NCBI RefSeq assembly: GCF_003336675.1
Contig: NZ_QPII01000003.1
Location: forward strand, 124,001-188,000
DNA from: Billgrantia montanilacus
GTDB taxonomy: Bacteria; Pseudomonadota; Gammaproteobacteria; Pseudomonadales; Halomonadaceae
Reading direction: 5' to 3'
DNA length: 64,000 bases
Shown here: in pieces, positions 31,653 through 41,431 of the stretch
How positions within the stretch are numbered: position 1 is the first letter of the stretch
Layout: each line of letters opens with the position of its first letter
Translations under genes and position numbers: made by a program
Notes under the pieces: generated by a model
What the model saw: the letters and a program-made list of their open reading frames with translations, nothing else
Told to the model about the DNA's origin: nothing
The model's database searches: none

Positions 31653-32654
31653 TTACTCCTGATCCAGGTCTTCGCGGGTATAGCGAACGTCGTTGGCCGC
31701 CTGGATGGTGCGGATCACCCGCCAGTGCTCCTCATAGTTGATGGGGATGAATTTCTCCACGCCCTCGAACTCCTCGCCCAGCGCGGTGCCGGCAAAATCG
31801 AAGGAGAAGAAGGCTTCCTCGATCTTCTCGACCAGGTCGGGATGCAGGTTGTGCGCATAGTTGTAGGAGGTGGTCGGGAAGCGGTCCGACTCGTAGATGA
31901 TCTTGACGTCCTCCTCGTCGTAGAGCCCGCGGGCGGCCATGCGCTCGACCACCTCGGAGGCCACCGGGGCAGCATCATAGTCCTGAGCTACCACGCCGAG
32001 CATCGATTGATCGTGGCTGCCGGAATAGACCACTTCATAGTCCTCGTCGGGCACGATTCCCTCTTCCGGAAACAGGGCGCGAGGCGCCTGGTTGCCGGAG
32101 TTGGAGGTCGGCGAGGTATGAGCGACCCGCTTGCCCTTGAGGTCCTCCATGCTGTCAATGCCTGAATCGACGTGGGTATAGAGCTGCAGGGTATAGCCGA
32201 ACTGGCCGTCGTCGGAGCCCATCAGCGCGAATGGCACGGCGCCGGCCAGGTTCACCGCAAAGGGCGTCGGGCCCGTGGAGAAACCGGCGATATGCAGCCG
32301 CCCGCTGCGCATGGCCTCGACCTGCGCCGAGTTGGACTGCACGGCGAAGAAGCGCACGTTGCGCTCGGTCACCTCTTCCAGGTGATCGATGAACGGCTGC
32401 CAGATATCGGAATAGATGGCCGGATCTTCCACCGGCGTATAGGCAAAGATCAGCGTATCGGGATTGGCCCACTCCGACTCGTCGGCTGGCCGGTCGGCGA
32501 CCATGTCGCCGTCTTCATCGCAGTAGAGATCGTCCAGGTCGCCACGCGGGCAGTCGGCGTGGGCCTGAGCCGACATGAGCATGGCCAGGGGCAGCAGGGA
32601 AGAGAGGGCCAGCGCGGCCAAGGGGTGCTTGTTCGTGATGCTGTATGCTTTCAT
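31653..32654 (-). CDS. phnD: Phosphonate-type ABC transporter substrate-binding protein
   Basis: A 333-residue exported protein with signal peptide MKAYSITNKHPLAALALSSL to AQAHA. PhnD-family features: FAYTPVEDPAIYSDIWQPFI, VQSNSAQVEAMRSGRLHIAG, VAHTSPTSNSGNQAPRALFP. The mature N-terminus has an unusual acidic CPRGDLDDLYCDEDGDMV segment with two cysteines. The ATG at 32654 is preferred over a GTG at 32666. It captures a phosphonate-like ligand in the periplasm; the exact ligand is unknown. Confidence 0.9.
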   Translation of the reverse strand: MKAYSITNKHPLAALALSSLLPLAMLMSAQAHADCPRGDLDDLYCDEDGDMVADRPADESEWANPDTLIFAYTPVEDPAIYSDIWQPFIDHLEEVTERNVRFFAVQSNSAQVEAMRSGRLHIAGFSTGPTPFAVNLAGAVPFALMGSDDGQFGYTLQLYTHVDSGIDSMEDLKGKRVAHTSPTSNSGNQAPRALFPEEGIVPDEDYEVVYSGSHDQSMLGVVAQDYDAAPVASEVVERMAARGLYDEEDVKIIYESDRFPTTSYNYAHNLHPDLVEKIEEAFFSFDFAGTALGEEFEGVEKFIPINYEEHWRVIRTIQAANDVRYTREDLDQE

Positions 32655-32819
32655 GGCGTGACTCACTTTGCGTGCGTTTGTTATTGGGCATTCGTCCAGC
32701 GGTTGTTGACGTTAGGTCGGAGGGATGGTCTCTCATACGCCTGATCGAAATCGAACATATGACCGCCTGCGATGATCATTACCGAAACTCAAGATCAATT
32801 TAGGTAGTATGACGATAGC

Positions 32820-33410
32820 ATGTCAAACGGATTCCTCAACGCCGCGGTACCACGGCGCAACCGCTACCTCCTGATGCGGCACGGCCATAGCCAGGCCAAC
32901 GCTCAGGGGCTGATCGTCAGCACCCCCGAGTGCGGCCTGACGGCCTTTGGCCTCTCGCCCCAGGGCGTCTCCCAGCTCGACGCCCTGCTCCTCGACTGGT
33001 GCTGGCCGGTACCCACGCGGATCCTCCATTCGGACTTCCTGCGCACCACCGAGACCGCGGCCCGGGTGGCGGCCCATTTCGAGCTGCCGCTGCAGCGCGA
33101 GCCTCGCCTGCGGGAGAGGCACTTCGGCGATCTTGAAGGCCAGGCGGACGACCGGTACCCCCGAGTCTGGGCGCTGGATGCACGCAGCGCCGAGCACGTC
33201 GAACATGGCGTGGAGAGCGTCGCCAGCGTAGCCAGGAGGATGCAGGCTGTGATCGAGACGCTGGAGCATTCACTGGACGGAGAAACGGTGCTTCTGGTCA
33301 GCCATGGCGATCCGCTGCAGATACTGCTGACGGCTCTCGAGGGCCGGCCCCTGAGCCGGCACCGGGATCGCGAGCCGCTGGCTCCCGCCAGTTTGACTGT
33401 GCTGCAGTGA
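32820..33410 (+). CDS. Histidine phosphatase family protein
   Basis: A 196-residue member of the phosphoglycerate-mutase-like superfamily. The catalytic LMRHGHSQAN (RHG) is near residue 18, the second arginine in SDFLRTTETA, the acid RERHFGDLEG and the late histidine LVSHGDPLQ. The substrate is unknown; small cytoplasmic phosphomonoesters are likely. It is divergent from phnD (165-base gap). Confidence 0.88.
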   Translation: MSNGFLNAAVPRRNRYLLMRHGHSQANAQGLIVSTPECGLTAFGLSPQGVSQLDALLLDWCWPVPTRILHSDFLRTTETAARVAAHFELPLQREPRLRERHFGDLEGQADDRYPRVWALDARSAEHVEHGVESVASVARRMQAVIETLEHSLDGETVLLVSHGDPLQILLTALEGRPLSRHRDREPLAPASLTVLQ

Positions 33411-33539
33411 GCCGGCCGCACGATAGCCATCAACAACGGCTGCGCCCAGCCAGCATCTGAGGTAGCATTCTGCATTATCGGCATGGAGGCCGGTAAGATT
33501 CATCGTGCCGCGATGTGCACTCTACGGGAGGATCCCACG

Positions 33540-33971
33540 ATGCAACAATTCCTGTTTCCCCGCCGTCCGCTCTCTCGCGGCACCCTGATTTTCTGCCATC
33601 TACTGCTTCAGCTCGGCTTGTTGACCGCAGCCGCACTATGGTTGATGCCTCGCACCCCGGTGCTGGCGTCGACCGACTGGGTAACGGCCTGGCCGGCCCT
33701 GGCAGTCGGTGGCGGCCTCTGGCTGCTGGGCGCCATGATCCTGCGCCTGCTCGTGGAACTGTGCCTGCTACCCCATCATCTGAATGGCCGCCCGGGCTTC
33801 GCACCTCGCGATGTGATGACTCGCTCGTTCGAGCGCCGGCCCGCGGTGCACGCCGATGATGCCGCCTGGACCAGCGAGGCGCGCCATCTGGAAACAGAAG
33901 CCAGCGTGCTGGGCAGCGCCCGGATCACCCGACCCGCGGACCCCTTGAAGCCAACGCGTACCTCGAGCTGA
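33540..33971 (+). CDS. Small two-helix membrane protein (143 aa)
   Basis: A 143-residue protein with two hydrophobic segments (LIFCHLLLQLGLLTAAALWL and ALAVGGGLWLLGAMILRLLV) and a soluble C-terminal tail (RRPAVHADDAAWTSEARH). GGGAGGA seven bases before 33540 supports this start. No recognised family; probably an inner-membrane protein. Confidence 0.65.
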   Translation: MQQFLFPRRPLSRGTLIFCHLLLQLGLLTAAALWLMPRTPVLASTDWVTAWPALAVGGGLWLLGAMILRLLVELCLLPHHLNGRPGFAPRDVMTRSFERRPAVHADDAAWTSEARHLETEASVLGSARITRPADPLKPTRTSS

Positions 33972-34056
33972 CACGGCCGAGGCCGGGGCCCCTGCCTGGA
34001 AGGGCTCGCTTGCCGAGAGGCCGGGCCAGCGCCGCAGGCGCCGAGCCCGGTATCGC

Positions 34057-34824
34057 TCAGTGGCCGAGGATCTGGCTGAGGAACAGCTGGGTACGCTCGG
34101 ATTGCGGGTTGTTGAAGAAGGGTTCCGGCGCGTTCTCCTCGATGATCTGCCCCTGATCCATGAAGATAACCCGGTCGGCCACGGTCTTGGCGAAGCCCAT
34201 CTCGTGGGTCACGCAGAGCATGGTCATGCCCTCGTTGGCCAGCTCGACCATGACGTCGAGCACCTCCTTGATCATTTCCGGGTCGAGCGCGGAGGTGGGT
34301 TCATCGAACAGCATCACATCGGGATGCATGCATAGCGAGCGGGCGATAGCGACCCGCTGCTGCTGCCCCCCCGATAGCTGGCCCGGATACTTGCGCGCCT
34401 GTTCGGCGATCTGCACCCGCTCCAGGTACCTCATGGCCAGCGCCTCGGCCTCGCGGCGCGGCTGCTTTTGCACCCACATGGGGGCGAGACAGCAGTTCTC
34501 GAGCACCGTCAGATGGGGAAAGAGATTGAAGTGCTGGAACACCATGCCCACGCTGCGACGGATCTGCTCGATGCGCTTGATGTCCTGGGTCAGCGGGATA
34601 CCCCCGACCACGATCTCGCCCTGCTGATGCTCTTCCAGATGGTTGATGCAGCGGATCAGCGTCGACTTGCCGGAGCCCGAGGGCCCGCAGATGACGATAC
34701 GCTCGCCACGCTTGACCTCGAAGTCGATATCGCGGAGCACGTGGAAGTCGCCATACCACTTGTTGACGCCGCGCATCTCGACCATGGGTGTCTCGGTGCC
34801 GGCCTGGGTTGCCTGTTCATTCAT
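34057..34824 (-). CDS. aapP: General L-amino-acid ABC transporter ATP-binding protein
   Basis: A 255-residue ATPase with Walker [20 protein letters not shown], signature [15 protein letters not shown], Walker [15 protein letters not shown] and the switch histidine CVTHEMGF. It belongs to the polar amino-acid (GlnQ/AapP) subfamily. It is the last gene of aapJQMP, 12 bases after aapM. Uptake of a broad range of L-amino acids is inferred from the Aap/Bzt-type architecture. Confidence 0.94.
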   Translation of the reverse strand: MNEQATQAGTETPMVEMRGVNKWYGDFHVLRDIDFEVKRGERIVICGPSGSGKSTLIRCINHLEEHQQGEIVVGGIPLTQDIKRIEQIRRSVGMVFQHFNLFPHLTVLENCCLAPMWVQKQPRREAEALAMRYLERVQIAEQARKYPGQLSGGQQQRVAIARSLCMHPDVMLFDEPTSALDPEMIKEVLDVMVELANEGMTMLCVTHEMGFAKTVADRVIFMDQGQIIEENAPEPFFNNPQSERTQLFLSQILGH

Positions 34825-34836
34825 TATTTTCGTTCC

Positions 34837-35937
34837 TTATCTTTTATGGCCGGTATGCAGCTTCCGCTCGAGATACTGGCTGTAGCGCGACATGCTGAAA
34901 CAGAAGACCCAGAACACGAAGGCGGCGAAGACATACCCCTCCAGGGCAAAGCCCAGCCAACGAGAATCGGACAGCGCCGCCTGGACGATACCCAGCAGGT
35001 CGAAGAGCCCGATGATCATGACCAGGGTGGTGTCCTTGAACAGAGAGATGAAGGTATTGACGATGCCCGGAATCATCATCTTCAACGCCTGGGGCAGCAC
35101 GATCAGGCCCATGCGTTTCCAGTAGCCCATGCCCAGGGCCGCCGCGGCCTCTTCCTGCCCCCGCGGAATCGCCTGCAGGCCACCCCGGATCACCTCGGCC
35201 ATGTAGGCACTCTGGAACAGGGTGATACCGATGAAGGCGCGGATCAGGCGATCGACGCTGACGCCGGTGGGCATGAACAGGGGCAGCATCACCGAGGCCA
35301 TGAACAGCACCGTGATCAGCGGTACGCCGCGCCAGAACTCGATGAACACCACGCAGAAGCTTTTGACGATGGGCATCTGCGAACGCCGCCCCAGGGCCAG
35401 CATGATGCCGATGGGCAGGGCGCCCACCATACCCACCACCGCCAGCACCAGGGTCAGCATCAGCCCGCCCCAGCGGTGGGTCTCCACGACACGCAGACCG
35501 AAGTGCCCGCCGTAGAGCAGGAAGTAGGCCAACACCGGGAAACCCACCAGCGTCGCCACCGCTACCCAGCGCTTGTAGGGCAGCCGCGGTATCGCCAGCC
35601 AGGCGATCAACCCGGCGAAGGTGGCGAAGGTCAGGTTGACCCGCCAGATCTCGCTGCCGGGATAGAGCCCATAAATGAACTGGCCAAGACGGGCGTTGAC
35701 GAACACCCAGCAGGCGCCCTCGCGGGAACAGTCGTCGCGGCTGGTGCCGATCCAGTCTGCATTGATGAAGGCCCACTGGATCGTTGGCGTCAGCAGGAGG
35801 TAGAGCAGGTATAACCCAAGCAGGGTGAATACCGTGTTCACCGGCCCGCTGAAGAGGTTGGCACGCAGCCAGGCCACCGGGCCAACGGTGCTCTTGGGTG
35901 CGGGGCGCGCCTCAAGCATCTTTTCTTGAATTGTCAT
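34837..35937 (-). CDS. aapM: General L-amino-acid ABC transporter permease AapM
   Basis: A 366-residue inner-membrane permease with several helices. The C-terminal HisM-type domain has the coupling loop SAYMAEVIRGGLQAIPRGQE and EAAAALGMGYWKRMGLIVLP. The long N-terminal part, with an extra-cytoplasmic loop containing DDCSREGACW, is typical of AapM/BztC. It pairs with AapQ. Confidence 0.93.
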   Translation of the reverse strand: MTIQEKMLEARPAPKSTVGPVAWLRANLFSGPVNTVFTLLGLYLLYLLLTPTIQWAFINADWIGTSRDDCSREGACWVFVNARLGQFIYGLYPGSEIWRVNLTFATFAGLIAWLAIPRLPYKRWVAVATLVGFPVLAYFLLYGGHFGLRVVETHRWGGLMLTLVLAVVGMVGALPIGIMLALGRRSQMPIVKSFCVVFIEFWRGVPLITVLFMASVMLPLFMPTGVSVDRLIRAFIGITLFQSAYMAEVIRGGLQAIPRGQEEAAAALGMGYWKRMGLIVLPQALKMMIPGIVNTFISLFKDTTLVMIIGLFDLLGIVQAALSDSRWLGFALEGYVFAAFVFWVFCFSMSRYSQYLERKLHTGHKR

Positions 35938-35946
35938 GGCGCTCTC

Positions 35947-37137
35947 CTAGCGTTCCACCAGCGCCACACGGGCGTTGAACCAGTTCATGAACATCGATAC
36001 AAGCAGGCTGATGGTCAAGTAGACCGCCATGGTCATGGCGATCACCTCGATCGCTTGTCCCGTTTGATTGAGCGTGGTCCCGGCGAATACGGAAACCAGG
36101 TCCGGATAGCCGATGGCGGTGGCAAGCGAAGAGTTCTTGATCAGGTTGAGGTACTGGCTGGTCAGCGGTGGAATGATCACCCTCATGGCCTGGGGCACCA
36201 CTACCAGGCGCAATACCAGATTGCGCGGCAGGCTCAATGCCTGGGCGGCCTCGGTCTGGCCGTGTGAGATTGCCTGGATGCCCGAGCGCACGATCTCGGC
36301 GATGAACGATGCGGTATAGATCGACAGTGCCAGCCAAAGGGCCAGGAACTCGGGGATGATCGTGATGCCACCGCGGAAGTTGAAGCCGGTCAATTGCGGC
36401 ACATCCCAGGTCACCGGCACGCCGGTGGCGACCAGTACCAGCAGTGGCAGGCCAAGAATCAGCGCCAGCGAGAACCAGCCTGCCGGGAAGCGCTTGCCCG
36501 TTGCCTCGTGGCGACGCTTGTTCCACACCACCAGAGCGATGCTGGCCGCCACTGCGATACCCAGGGTCAGGGGAATCAGCCCAAAGCCCGATTCGAACAG
36601 CGGCTCGGGCAGGTAGAGACCGCGCACATTGAGGAAGAACACTTCGCCCAGCGACAGGCTGTCGCGGGCACTCGGCAAGGTCCGCAGCACGGCAAAGTAC
36701 CAGAAGAATATCTGCAGCAGCAGCGGTATGTTGCGAAAGATCTCGATATAGGCATTGGCCAGACGGGCGATCAGCCAGTTGGGCGAAAGCCGGGCGATGC
36801 CGACGGTAAAACCGATGATCGTCGCCGCCAACACCCCCAGCGCCGACACCAGCAGGGTATTGAGAAGCCCGACCACGAAGGTGCGACCGTAGGTGCTCTG
36901 GGAGGAATAGTCGATCAGGCTCTGGACGATGCCGAAGCCGGCGGTATTGGTCAGGAAACCGAAGCCGGTCGTGATGCCACGAGCGGCCAGGTTGGCCTGA
37001 GTATTGCCGATGATATAGAGCAGGAAGGCAGCCACTGCAGCAATCAGCAATACCTGGAAGATCAGTGCGCGCTTGGCGCGATCACGCCAGAAAGGCGGTT
37101 TTGGGCCAACTGGATGGGGCTGGGGACGAACGGACAT
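35947..37137 (-). CDS. aapQ: General L-amino-acid ABC transporter permease AapQ
   Basis: A 396-residue inner-membrane permease. Landmarks: ARLSPNWLIARLANAYIEIF and NIPLLLQIFFWYFAVLRTLP near the middle, then the coupling loop AEIVRSGIQAISHGQTEAAQ. It pairs with AapM (9 bases apart). A hairpin (37217-37241) lies between aapJ and this gene. Confidence 0.93.
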   Translation of the reverse strand: MSVRPQPHPVGPKPPFWRDRAKRALIFQVLLIAAVAAFLLYIIGNTQANLAARGITTGFGFLTNTAGFGIVQSLIDYSSQSTYGRTFVVGLLNTLLVSALGVLAATIIGFTVGIARLSPNWLIARLANAYIEIFRNIPLLLQIFFWYFAVLRTLPSARDSLSLGEVFFLNVRGLYLPEPLFESGFGLIPLTLGIAVAASIALVVWNKRRHEATGKRFPAGWFSLALILGLPLLVLVATGVPVTWDVPQLTGFNFRGGITIIPEFLALWLALSIYTASFIAEIVRSGIQAISHGQTEAAQALSLPRNLVLRLVVVPQAMRVIIPPLTSQYLNLIKNSSLATAIGYPDLVSVFAGTTLNQTGQAIEVIAMTMAVYLTISLLVSMFMNWFNARVALVER

Positions 37138-37216
37138 GAAGGGACTCTCCGCCTGGATCCGTCAAGCAGGTATCAAGCCCCGGCCCGGGATGACCGGATC
37201 GGGGCATAACAAGACT

Positions 37217-37241
37217 CGAGGCGCCTTCAGGCGACGCCTCG
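37217..37241 (-). terminator. Intra-operon hairpin between aapJ and aapQ
   Basis: CGAGGCG (37217-37223) pairs with CGCCTCG (37235-37241) around CCTTCAGGCGA, with an inner GCCT/AGGC-type pairing possible. It has no good T-tract. It probably sets a higher level of binding protein than permease. Confidence 0.5.
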
Positions 37242-37251
37242 GACGGTTCGA

Positions 37252-38280
37252 TCAGCGGATCGGCGGTGCGTACTGAATGCCACCCTGGGTCCACAGGGCG
37301 TTGATGCCACGCTCGATCTGCAGCGGGGAGTCCATGCCCACATTGCGCTCGTAGCTTTGGCCGTAGTTACCGACCTGGCTGATGATCTGATAGGCCCAGT
37401 CGGCGTTCAGGCCCATGGCCTCGCCGTAGTTGCCATCCTCGCCCAGCAGGCGGGCGACATCCGGGTCCTCGGAGCCGAGCATCTCCTCGGCGTTGTCGCT
37501 GGTGATGCCCATTTCCTCGGCGTTGAGCATGGCGAACAGCGACCACTTGACGATGTTGAACCACTGGTCGTCACCCTGGCGAACGACCGGGCCCAGCGGC
37601 TCCTTGGAGATGACTTCCGGCAGGATCACCGAACCGTCAGGGTCGGAGAGCTGGATGCGCAGCGCCGCCAGTTGCGAAGTGTCGGAGGTCAGTACGTCAC
37701 AGCGACCGGCCTCGTATCCACCCACGGTCTGCTCGGAGGTGTCGAAGACGATGGGATCGAACTCCATGCCGTTGGCACGGAAGTAGTCGGCGACGTTGAG
37801 CTCGGTGGTGGTGCCGGACTGCACGCAGACAGCCGCGCCGTCTAGCTCAGTGGAGCTGGATACACCCAGGTCGCGACTGACCATGAAACCGATACCGTCG
37901 TAGAAGTTCACGCCGGCGAAGTTCAGGCCCAGGGTGGTGTCGCGGGTGGTGGTCCAGGTGGTGTTGCGCGAGAGCAGATCCACTTCGCCGGACTGCAGCG
38001 CGGTGAAGCGCTCGACGGCGTTGAGCGAAATATAGCGCACGGCTTCAGCGTCGCCGAAGACGGCGGCGGCCACGGCTCGACAGACATCGACGTCGAGGCC
38101 TTGCCACTCGCCCTGGTCGTCCGGTGCGGAGAAGCCCGGCAGGCCGTCACTCACGCCGCACTGAACGGCACCGCGCTCACGCGTATTTTCGAGCGTATCG
38201 GCAGACGCCGTGGAAACCGCACCCAGTGTCAAAGCCGCTGCGGAAGTCAGCAGTAGCCACTTGTTCTTGTTGTTGCGCAT
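37252..38280 (-). CDS. aapJ: Amino-acid ABC transporter substrate-binding protein
   Basis: A 342-residue periplasmic protein with signal peptide (WLLLTSAAALTLGAVSTASA). The mature protein begins DTLENTRERGAVQCGVSDGL with the type-3 binding fold: GLDVDVCRAVAAAVFGDAEA, RNTTWTTTRDTTLGLNFAGV, EPLGPVVRQGDDQWFNIVKW. It delivers L-amino acids to AapQMP. A near-copy is encoded immediately upstream (38469-39494). Confidence 0.94.
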   Translation of the reverse strand: MRNNKNKWLLLTSAAALTLGAVSTASADTLENTRERGAVQCGVSDGLPGFSAPDDQGEWQGLDVDVCRAVAAAVFGDAEAVRYISLNAVERFTALQSGEVDLLSRNTTWTTTRDTTLGLNFAGVNFYDGIGFMVSRDLGVSSSTELDGAAVCVQSGTTTELNVADYFRANGMEFDPIVFDTSEQTVGGYEAGRCDVLTSDTSQLAALRIQLSDPDGSVILPEVISKEPLGPVVRQGDDQWFNIVKWSLFAMLNAEEMGITSDNAEEMLGSEDPDVARLLGEDGNYGEAMGLNADWAYQIISQVGNYGQSYERNVGMDSPLQIERGINALWTQGGIQYAPPIR

Positions 38281-38468
38281 GAGGGTCCCTCGATAACAAT
38301 ATTAGCGTATGAATGATGCATGCCGAGGCATGTGCCACGCACCTTAGCAAGGTTTCTTCCGTCGCAGGGATAGTCCAGTCGAAACCCTTATTCAACGATC
38401 TGGCCGAAGAGGATCTCCCTCGCCGGCCAGACCCTGCCAGTGCCACCGCCTGGCCGGCACAATCGACC

Positions 38469-39494
38469 TCAACGGATCGGCGGTGCGTAGAGAATGCCCC
38501 CCTCGGTCCACAGTGCATTGAGCCCGCGGGCGATCTTGAACTCGGAACCATCGCCGACAGTGCGGTCGAACATCTCGCCGTAGTTGCCCACCTGGCTAAT
38601 GATCTGGTAGGCCCAGTCGGCCTCGAGCCCCATGCCCTCGCCGTAGTTGCCGTCACGTCCCAGCAGGCGGGCGATATCGGGATCTTCGGAATCGAGCATC
38701 TCCTCGACGTTGGCCTGTGTGATGCCCATCTCCTCGGCATTGATCATGGCGAACAGCGACCACTTGACGATATTGAACCACTGGTCGTCGCCCTGGCGGA
38801 CCGCCGGGCCCAATGGCTCCTTGGAGATGATATCCGCCAGCACCACGGCGCTGTCGGGATCGGGCAGCTGCATGCGCTGGGAGTAGAGCTGGGAGGCGTC
38901 GGAGCTGAGCACATCGCAGCGCCCCGCTTCGAAACCGGCAATCGCCTGTTCGGGTGAGTCGAACACGATGGGGTTGTAGCTCATATCATTGACGCGAAAG
39001 AAGTCCGCCAGGTTGAGTTCGCTGGTGGTACCGCTCTGGGTGCAGACATCGGCTCCGTCCAGCTCCAGTGCGCTGTTGACACCCAGGTCGCTTGCCACCA
39101 TGAAGGCCTGGCCGTCGTAGTAGCTGACTCCGGTAAAGTTGACGCCCATCGACGTGTCTCGGCTCGAGGTCCAGGTCGTGGTGCGCGACAACACATCGAC
39201 CTCTCCCGACTGAATGGCCGTGAAGCGCTCCACCGAATCCAGCGGTACGTAGCGCACGCTCTCGGCATCGCCAAGCACCGCGGCGGCAATGGCGCGACAC
39301 ACATCGGTATCCAGCCCCCGATAGTTATCCTCGTCATCCAGCGCCGAGAAGCCAGGCTGGGCGGCGTTGACGCCACAGCGCACATGACCCTGGTCGCGCA
39401 CGTCCTCCAGGGTGCTGGCCTGTGCCAATCCAGTGGCGCCAAGCGTCAGCAGTATCACCGGCATCAGCCGAGCCATCGTATTGTTATCGATCAT
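38469..39494 (-). CDS. aapJ: Second AapJ-type substrate-binding protein (tandem duplicate)
   Basis: A 341-residue paralogue of the neighbouring AapJ, co-linear over the whole length: GLDTDVCRAIAAAVLGDAES, RTTTWTSSRDTSMGVNFTGV, EPLGPAVRQGDDQWFNIVKW, ending YAPPIR in both. The start at 39494 (MIDNNTMARLMPVILLTLGA) is chosen because the frame upstream has no signal peptide and out-of-character codons. Differences in the ligand lobe (SALELDGADVCTQSGTTSEL) may alter specificity, extending the range of one permease. Confidence 0.9.
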   Translation of the reverse strand: MIDNNTMARLMPVILLTLGATGLAQASTLEDVRDQGHVRCGVNAAQPGFSALDDEDNYRGLDTDVCRAIAAAVLGDAESVRYVPLDSVERFTAIQSGEVDVLSRTTTWTSSRDTSMGVNFTGVSYYDGQAFMVASDLGVNSALELDGADVCTQSGTTSELNLADFFRVNDMSYNPIVFDSPEQAIAGFEAGRCDVLSSDASQLYSQRMQLPDPDSAVVLADIISKEPLGPAVRQGDDQWFNIVKWSLFAMINAEEMGITQANVEEMLDSEDPDIARLLGRDGNYGEGMGLEADWAYQIISQVGNYGEMFDRTVGDGSEFKIARGLNALWTEGGILYAPPIR

Positions 39495-39629
39495 GCGGTT
39501 CATCCTTGCCATGGTGGGTCGTACCGGGAGACCGGTGGAGATAGCTCCCGTATTACCATTAGCCCATATACCCACCACTTTCACCTGCTCATTTGAACGA
39601 ACCCGTGAATTTGGCCTGGTCGCACACGC

Positions 39630-39662
39630 AGTCGCCCCGCAGGCTGGGCCTGCGGGGCGACT
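39630..39662. terminator. Strong hairpin between ahpF and the duplicate aapJ
   Basis: A 15-bp perfect stem (AGTCGCCCCGCAGGC with its complement, loop TGG). It lies 39 bases beyond the ahpF stop, so it probably ends or protects the ahpF transcript. There is no T-tract on the minus strand. Confidence 0.6.
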
Positions 39663-39700
39663 GCTGACATCTTGCGCCGAGCGGCTCGGCAAGCGCTTCG

Positions 39701-41257
39701 TCAGAGGCGAATCAGGTAGTCGAAGGCACCCAGTGCCGCCTTGGAACCTTCGCCCATGGCAATGACGATCTGCTTGTAGGGCACCGTGGTCACGTCGCCG
39801 GCAGCGAAGATCCCCGGTACCGAAGTCATGCCGTGATCGTCGACGACGATCTCGCCACGCGGGGAGAGCTCGATCGACGAATCGGTCAGCCACTCGGTGT
39901 TGGGCACCAGGCCGATCTGCACGAAGATGCCCTCCAGTTCGAGCCGACGCAGCTCGCCGCTTGACCGATCCTCGTAGGTGAGGCCGTTGACCCGCTTGCC
40001 GTCGCCGTTGACCTCGGTGGTCCTGGCGCCCTTGATCACGTCCACGTTGGGCAGACTGGCGAGCTTCTTCTGCAGCACTGCATCGGCACGCAGCTCGTCC
40101 ATGAACTCGATCAGGGTGACATGCTCGACCAGGCCGGCCAGGTCGATGGCGGCCTCGACGCCGGAGTTGCCACCCCCGATCACCGCCACGCGCTTGCCCT
40201 TGAACAGCGGCCCATCGCAGTGGGGACAGTAGGCCACGCCCTTGTTGCGATACTCCTCCTCGCCGGGCACGCCCATCTCACGCCAGCGGGCTCCGGTCGC
40301 GAGGATCAGGGAGCGGCTCTTGAGCGAAGCGCCCGACTCGAACACCACCTCATGCTCGCCGCCGGGCTGCGTGGACGGCACCAGCTTGACGGCACGCTGC
40401 AGCGGCATGATATCCACCTCGTACTGCTTGACGTGCTCTTCCAGCGCGGCGGCCAGCTTGGGGCCATTGGTCTCCGAGACCGAGATGAAGTTCTCGATGG
40501 CCATGGTATCGAGAACCTGACCGCCGAAGCGCTCGGTGGCAACGCCAGTACGGATGCCCTTGCGCGCGGCATAGATGGCCGCCGCGGCACCGGCCGGACC
40601 GCCGCCGACCATCAGCACCTCGTAAGCCTGCTTCTCGTTGAGCTTGGCCGCCTCGCGCCTGGCGGCGCCGGTGTCGACCTTGGCCAGGATCTGCTCGAGG
40701 CTCATGCGTCCCTGGTCGAAGGGTTCGCCGTTGAGGTAGATGCTCGGTACCGACATCACCTCACGCCGCTCCACCTCGTCCTGGAACAGAGCGCCGTCGA
40801 TGGCCACATGGCGCACGTTCGGGTTGAGCACCGCCATCAGGTTGAGCGCCTGAACCACGTCGGGGCAGTTCTGGCAGGAGAGTGAGTAATAGGTCTCGAA
40901 GTTCAGCTCACCGTCGAGACTCTTGATCTGCTCAATTACCTCGTCGGAGACCTTGGGCGGGTGCCCACCGACCTGCAGCAGTGCCAATACCAGCGAGGTA
41001 AACTCATGGCCCATGGGGATCCCGGCGAACACCAGGCCGGTGTCTTCCCCTGGGCGGTTCAGGGCGAACGACGGCGTGCGGACATCGCGACCATCGCTGC
41101 GCAGGGTAATCTTGTCGCTCAAGCCGGCAATCTGCTCCAGCAGCTTGAACAATTCCTTGGATTTGTCGCCGTCATCGAGGGACGCGACGATCTCGAACGG
41201 TTGGGTGACCTTTTGCAAATACGTCTGCAGCTGGCTCTTCAGATTGTCGTCCAACAT
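39701..41257 (-). CDS. ahpF: Alkyl hydroperoxide reductase subunit F
   Basis: A 518-residue FAD disulfide reductase. The N-terminal tandem thioredoxin-like domain has the redox pair SCQNCPDV. The FAD site is [17 protein letters not shown], the active-site dithiol YCPHCDGP and the NADH site [12 protein letters not shown]. It transfers electrons from NADH to AhpC. It is 174 bases downstream of ahpC in the same direction, with a hairpin between them. Length and domains are complete. Confidence 0.96.
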   Translation of the reverse strand: MLDDNLKSQLQTYLQKVTQPFEIVASLDDGDKSKELFKLLEQIAGLSDKITLRSDGRDVRTPSFALNRPGEDTGLVFAGIPMGHEFTSLVLALLQVGGHPPKVSDEVIEQIKSLDGELNFETYYSLSCQNCPDVVQALNLMAVLNPNVRHVAIDGALFQDEVERREVMSVPSIYLNGEPFDQGRMSLEQILAKVDTGAARREAAKLNEKQAYEVLMVGGGPAGAAAAIYAARKGIRTGVATERFGGQVLDTMAIENFISVSETNGPKLAAALEEHVKQYEVDIMPLQRAVKLVPSTQPGGEHEVVFESGASLKSRSLILATGARWREMGVPGEEEYRNKGVAYCPHCDGPLFKGKRVAVIGGGNSGVEAAIDLAGLVEHVTLIEFMDELRADAVLQKKLASLPNVDVIKGARTTEVNGDGKRVNGLTYEDRSSGELRRLELEGIFVQIGLVPNTEWLTDSSIELSPRGEIVVDDHGMTSVPGIFAAGDVTTVPYKQIVIAMGEGSKAALGAFDYLIRL

Positions 41258-41357
41258 GACAGCGGCTTCCTCATGTCTGGCTCATGAAACAGGCATGACT
41301 CGACGCCCTGCGAGGCCAGGGGCCAGCGCACGTCGGGTCAGGGTCTTGGTCTTGAAT

Positions 41358-41382
41358 CGCCCGGGCGGGGCACGCCCGGGCG
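41358..41382 (-). terminator. Intra-operon hairpin between ahpC and ahpF
   Basis: CGCCCGGGCG (41358-41367) repeats as its own complement at 41373-41382, giving a perfect 10-bp stem. It is likely a partial terminator keeping ahpC mRNA in excess of ahpF, as is usual for this pair. Confidence 0.6.
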
Positions 41383-41431
41383 TGGAACTCACGAGGTCAG
41401 GGGATAGCCCCGCGGGTTCGGCAAGCGACGT

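Noticed and set aside
32700..32760. Pho-box-like CTCTCATACGCCTGATC upstream of phnD
   Set aside because: Only the first half matches the PHO box, and it is on the wrong strand for phnD.
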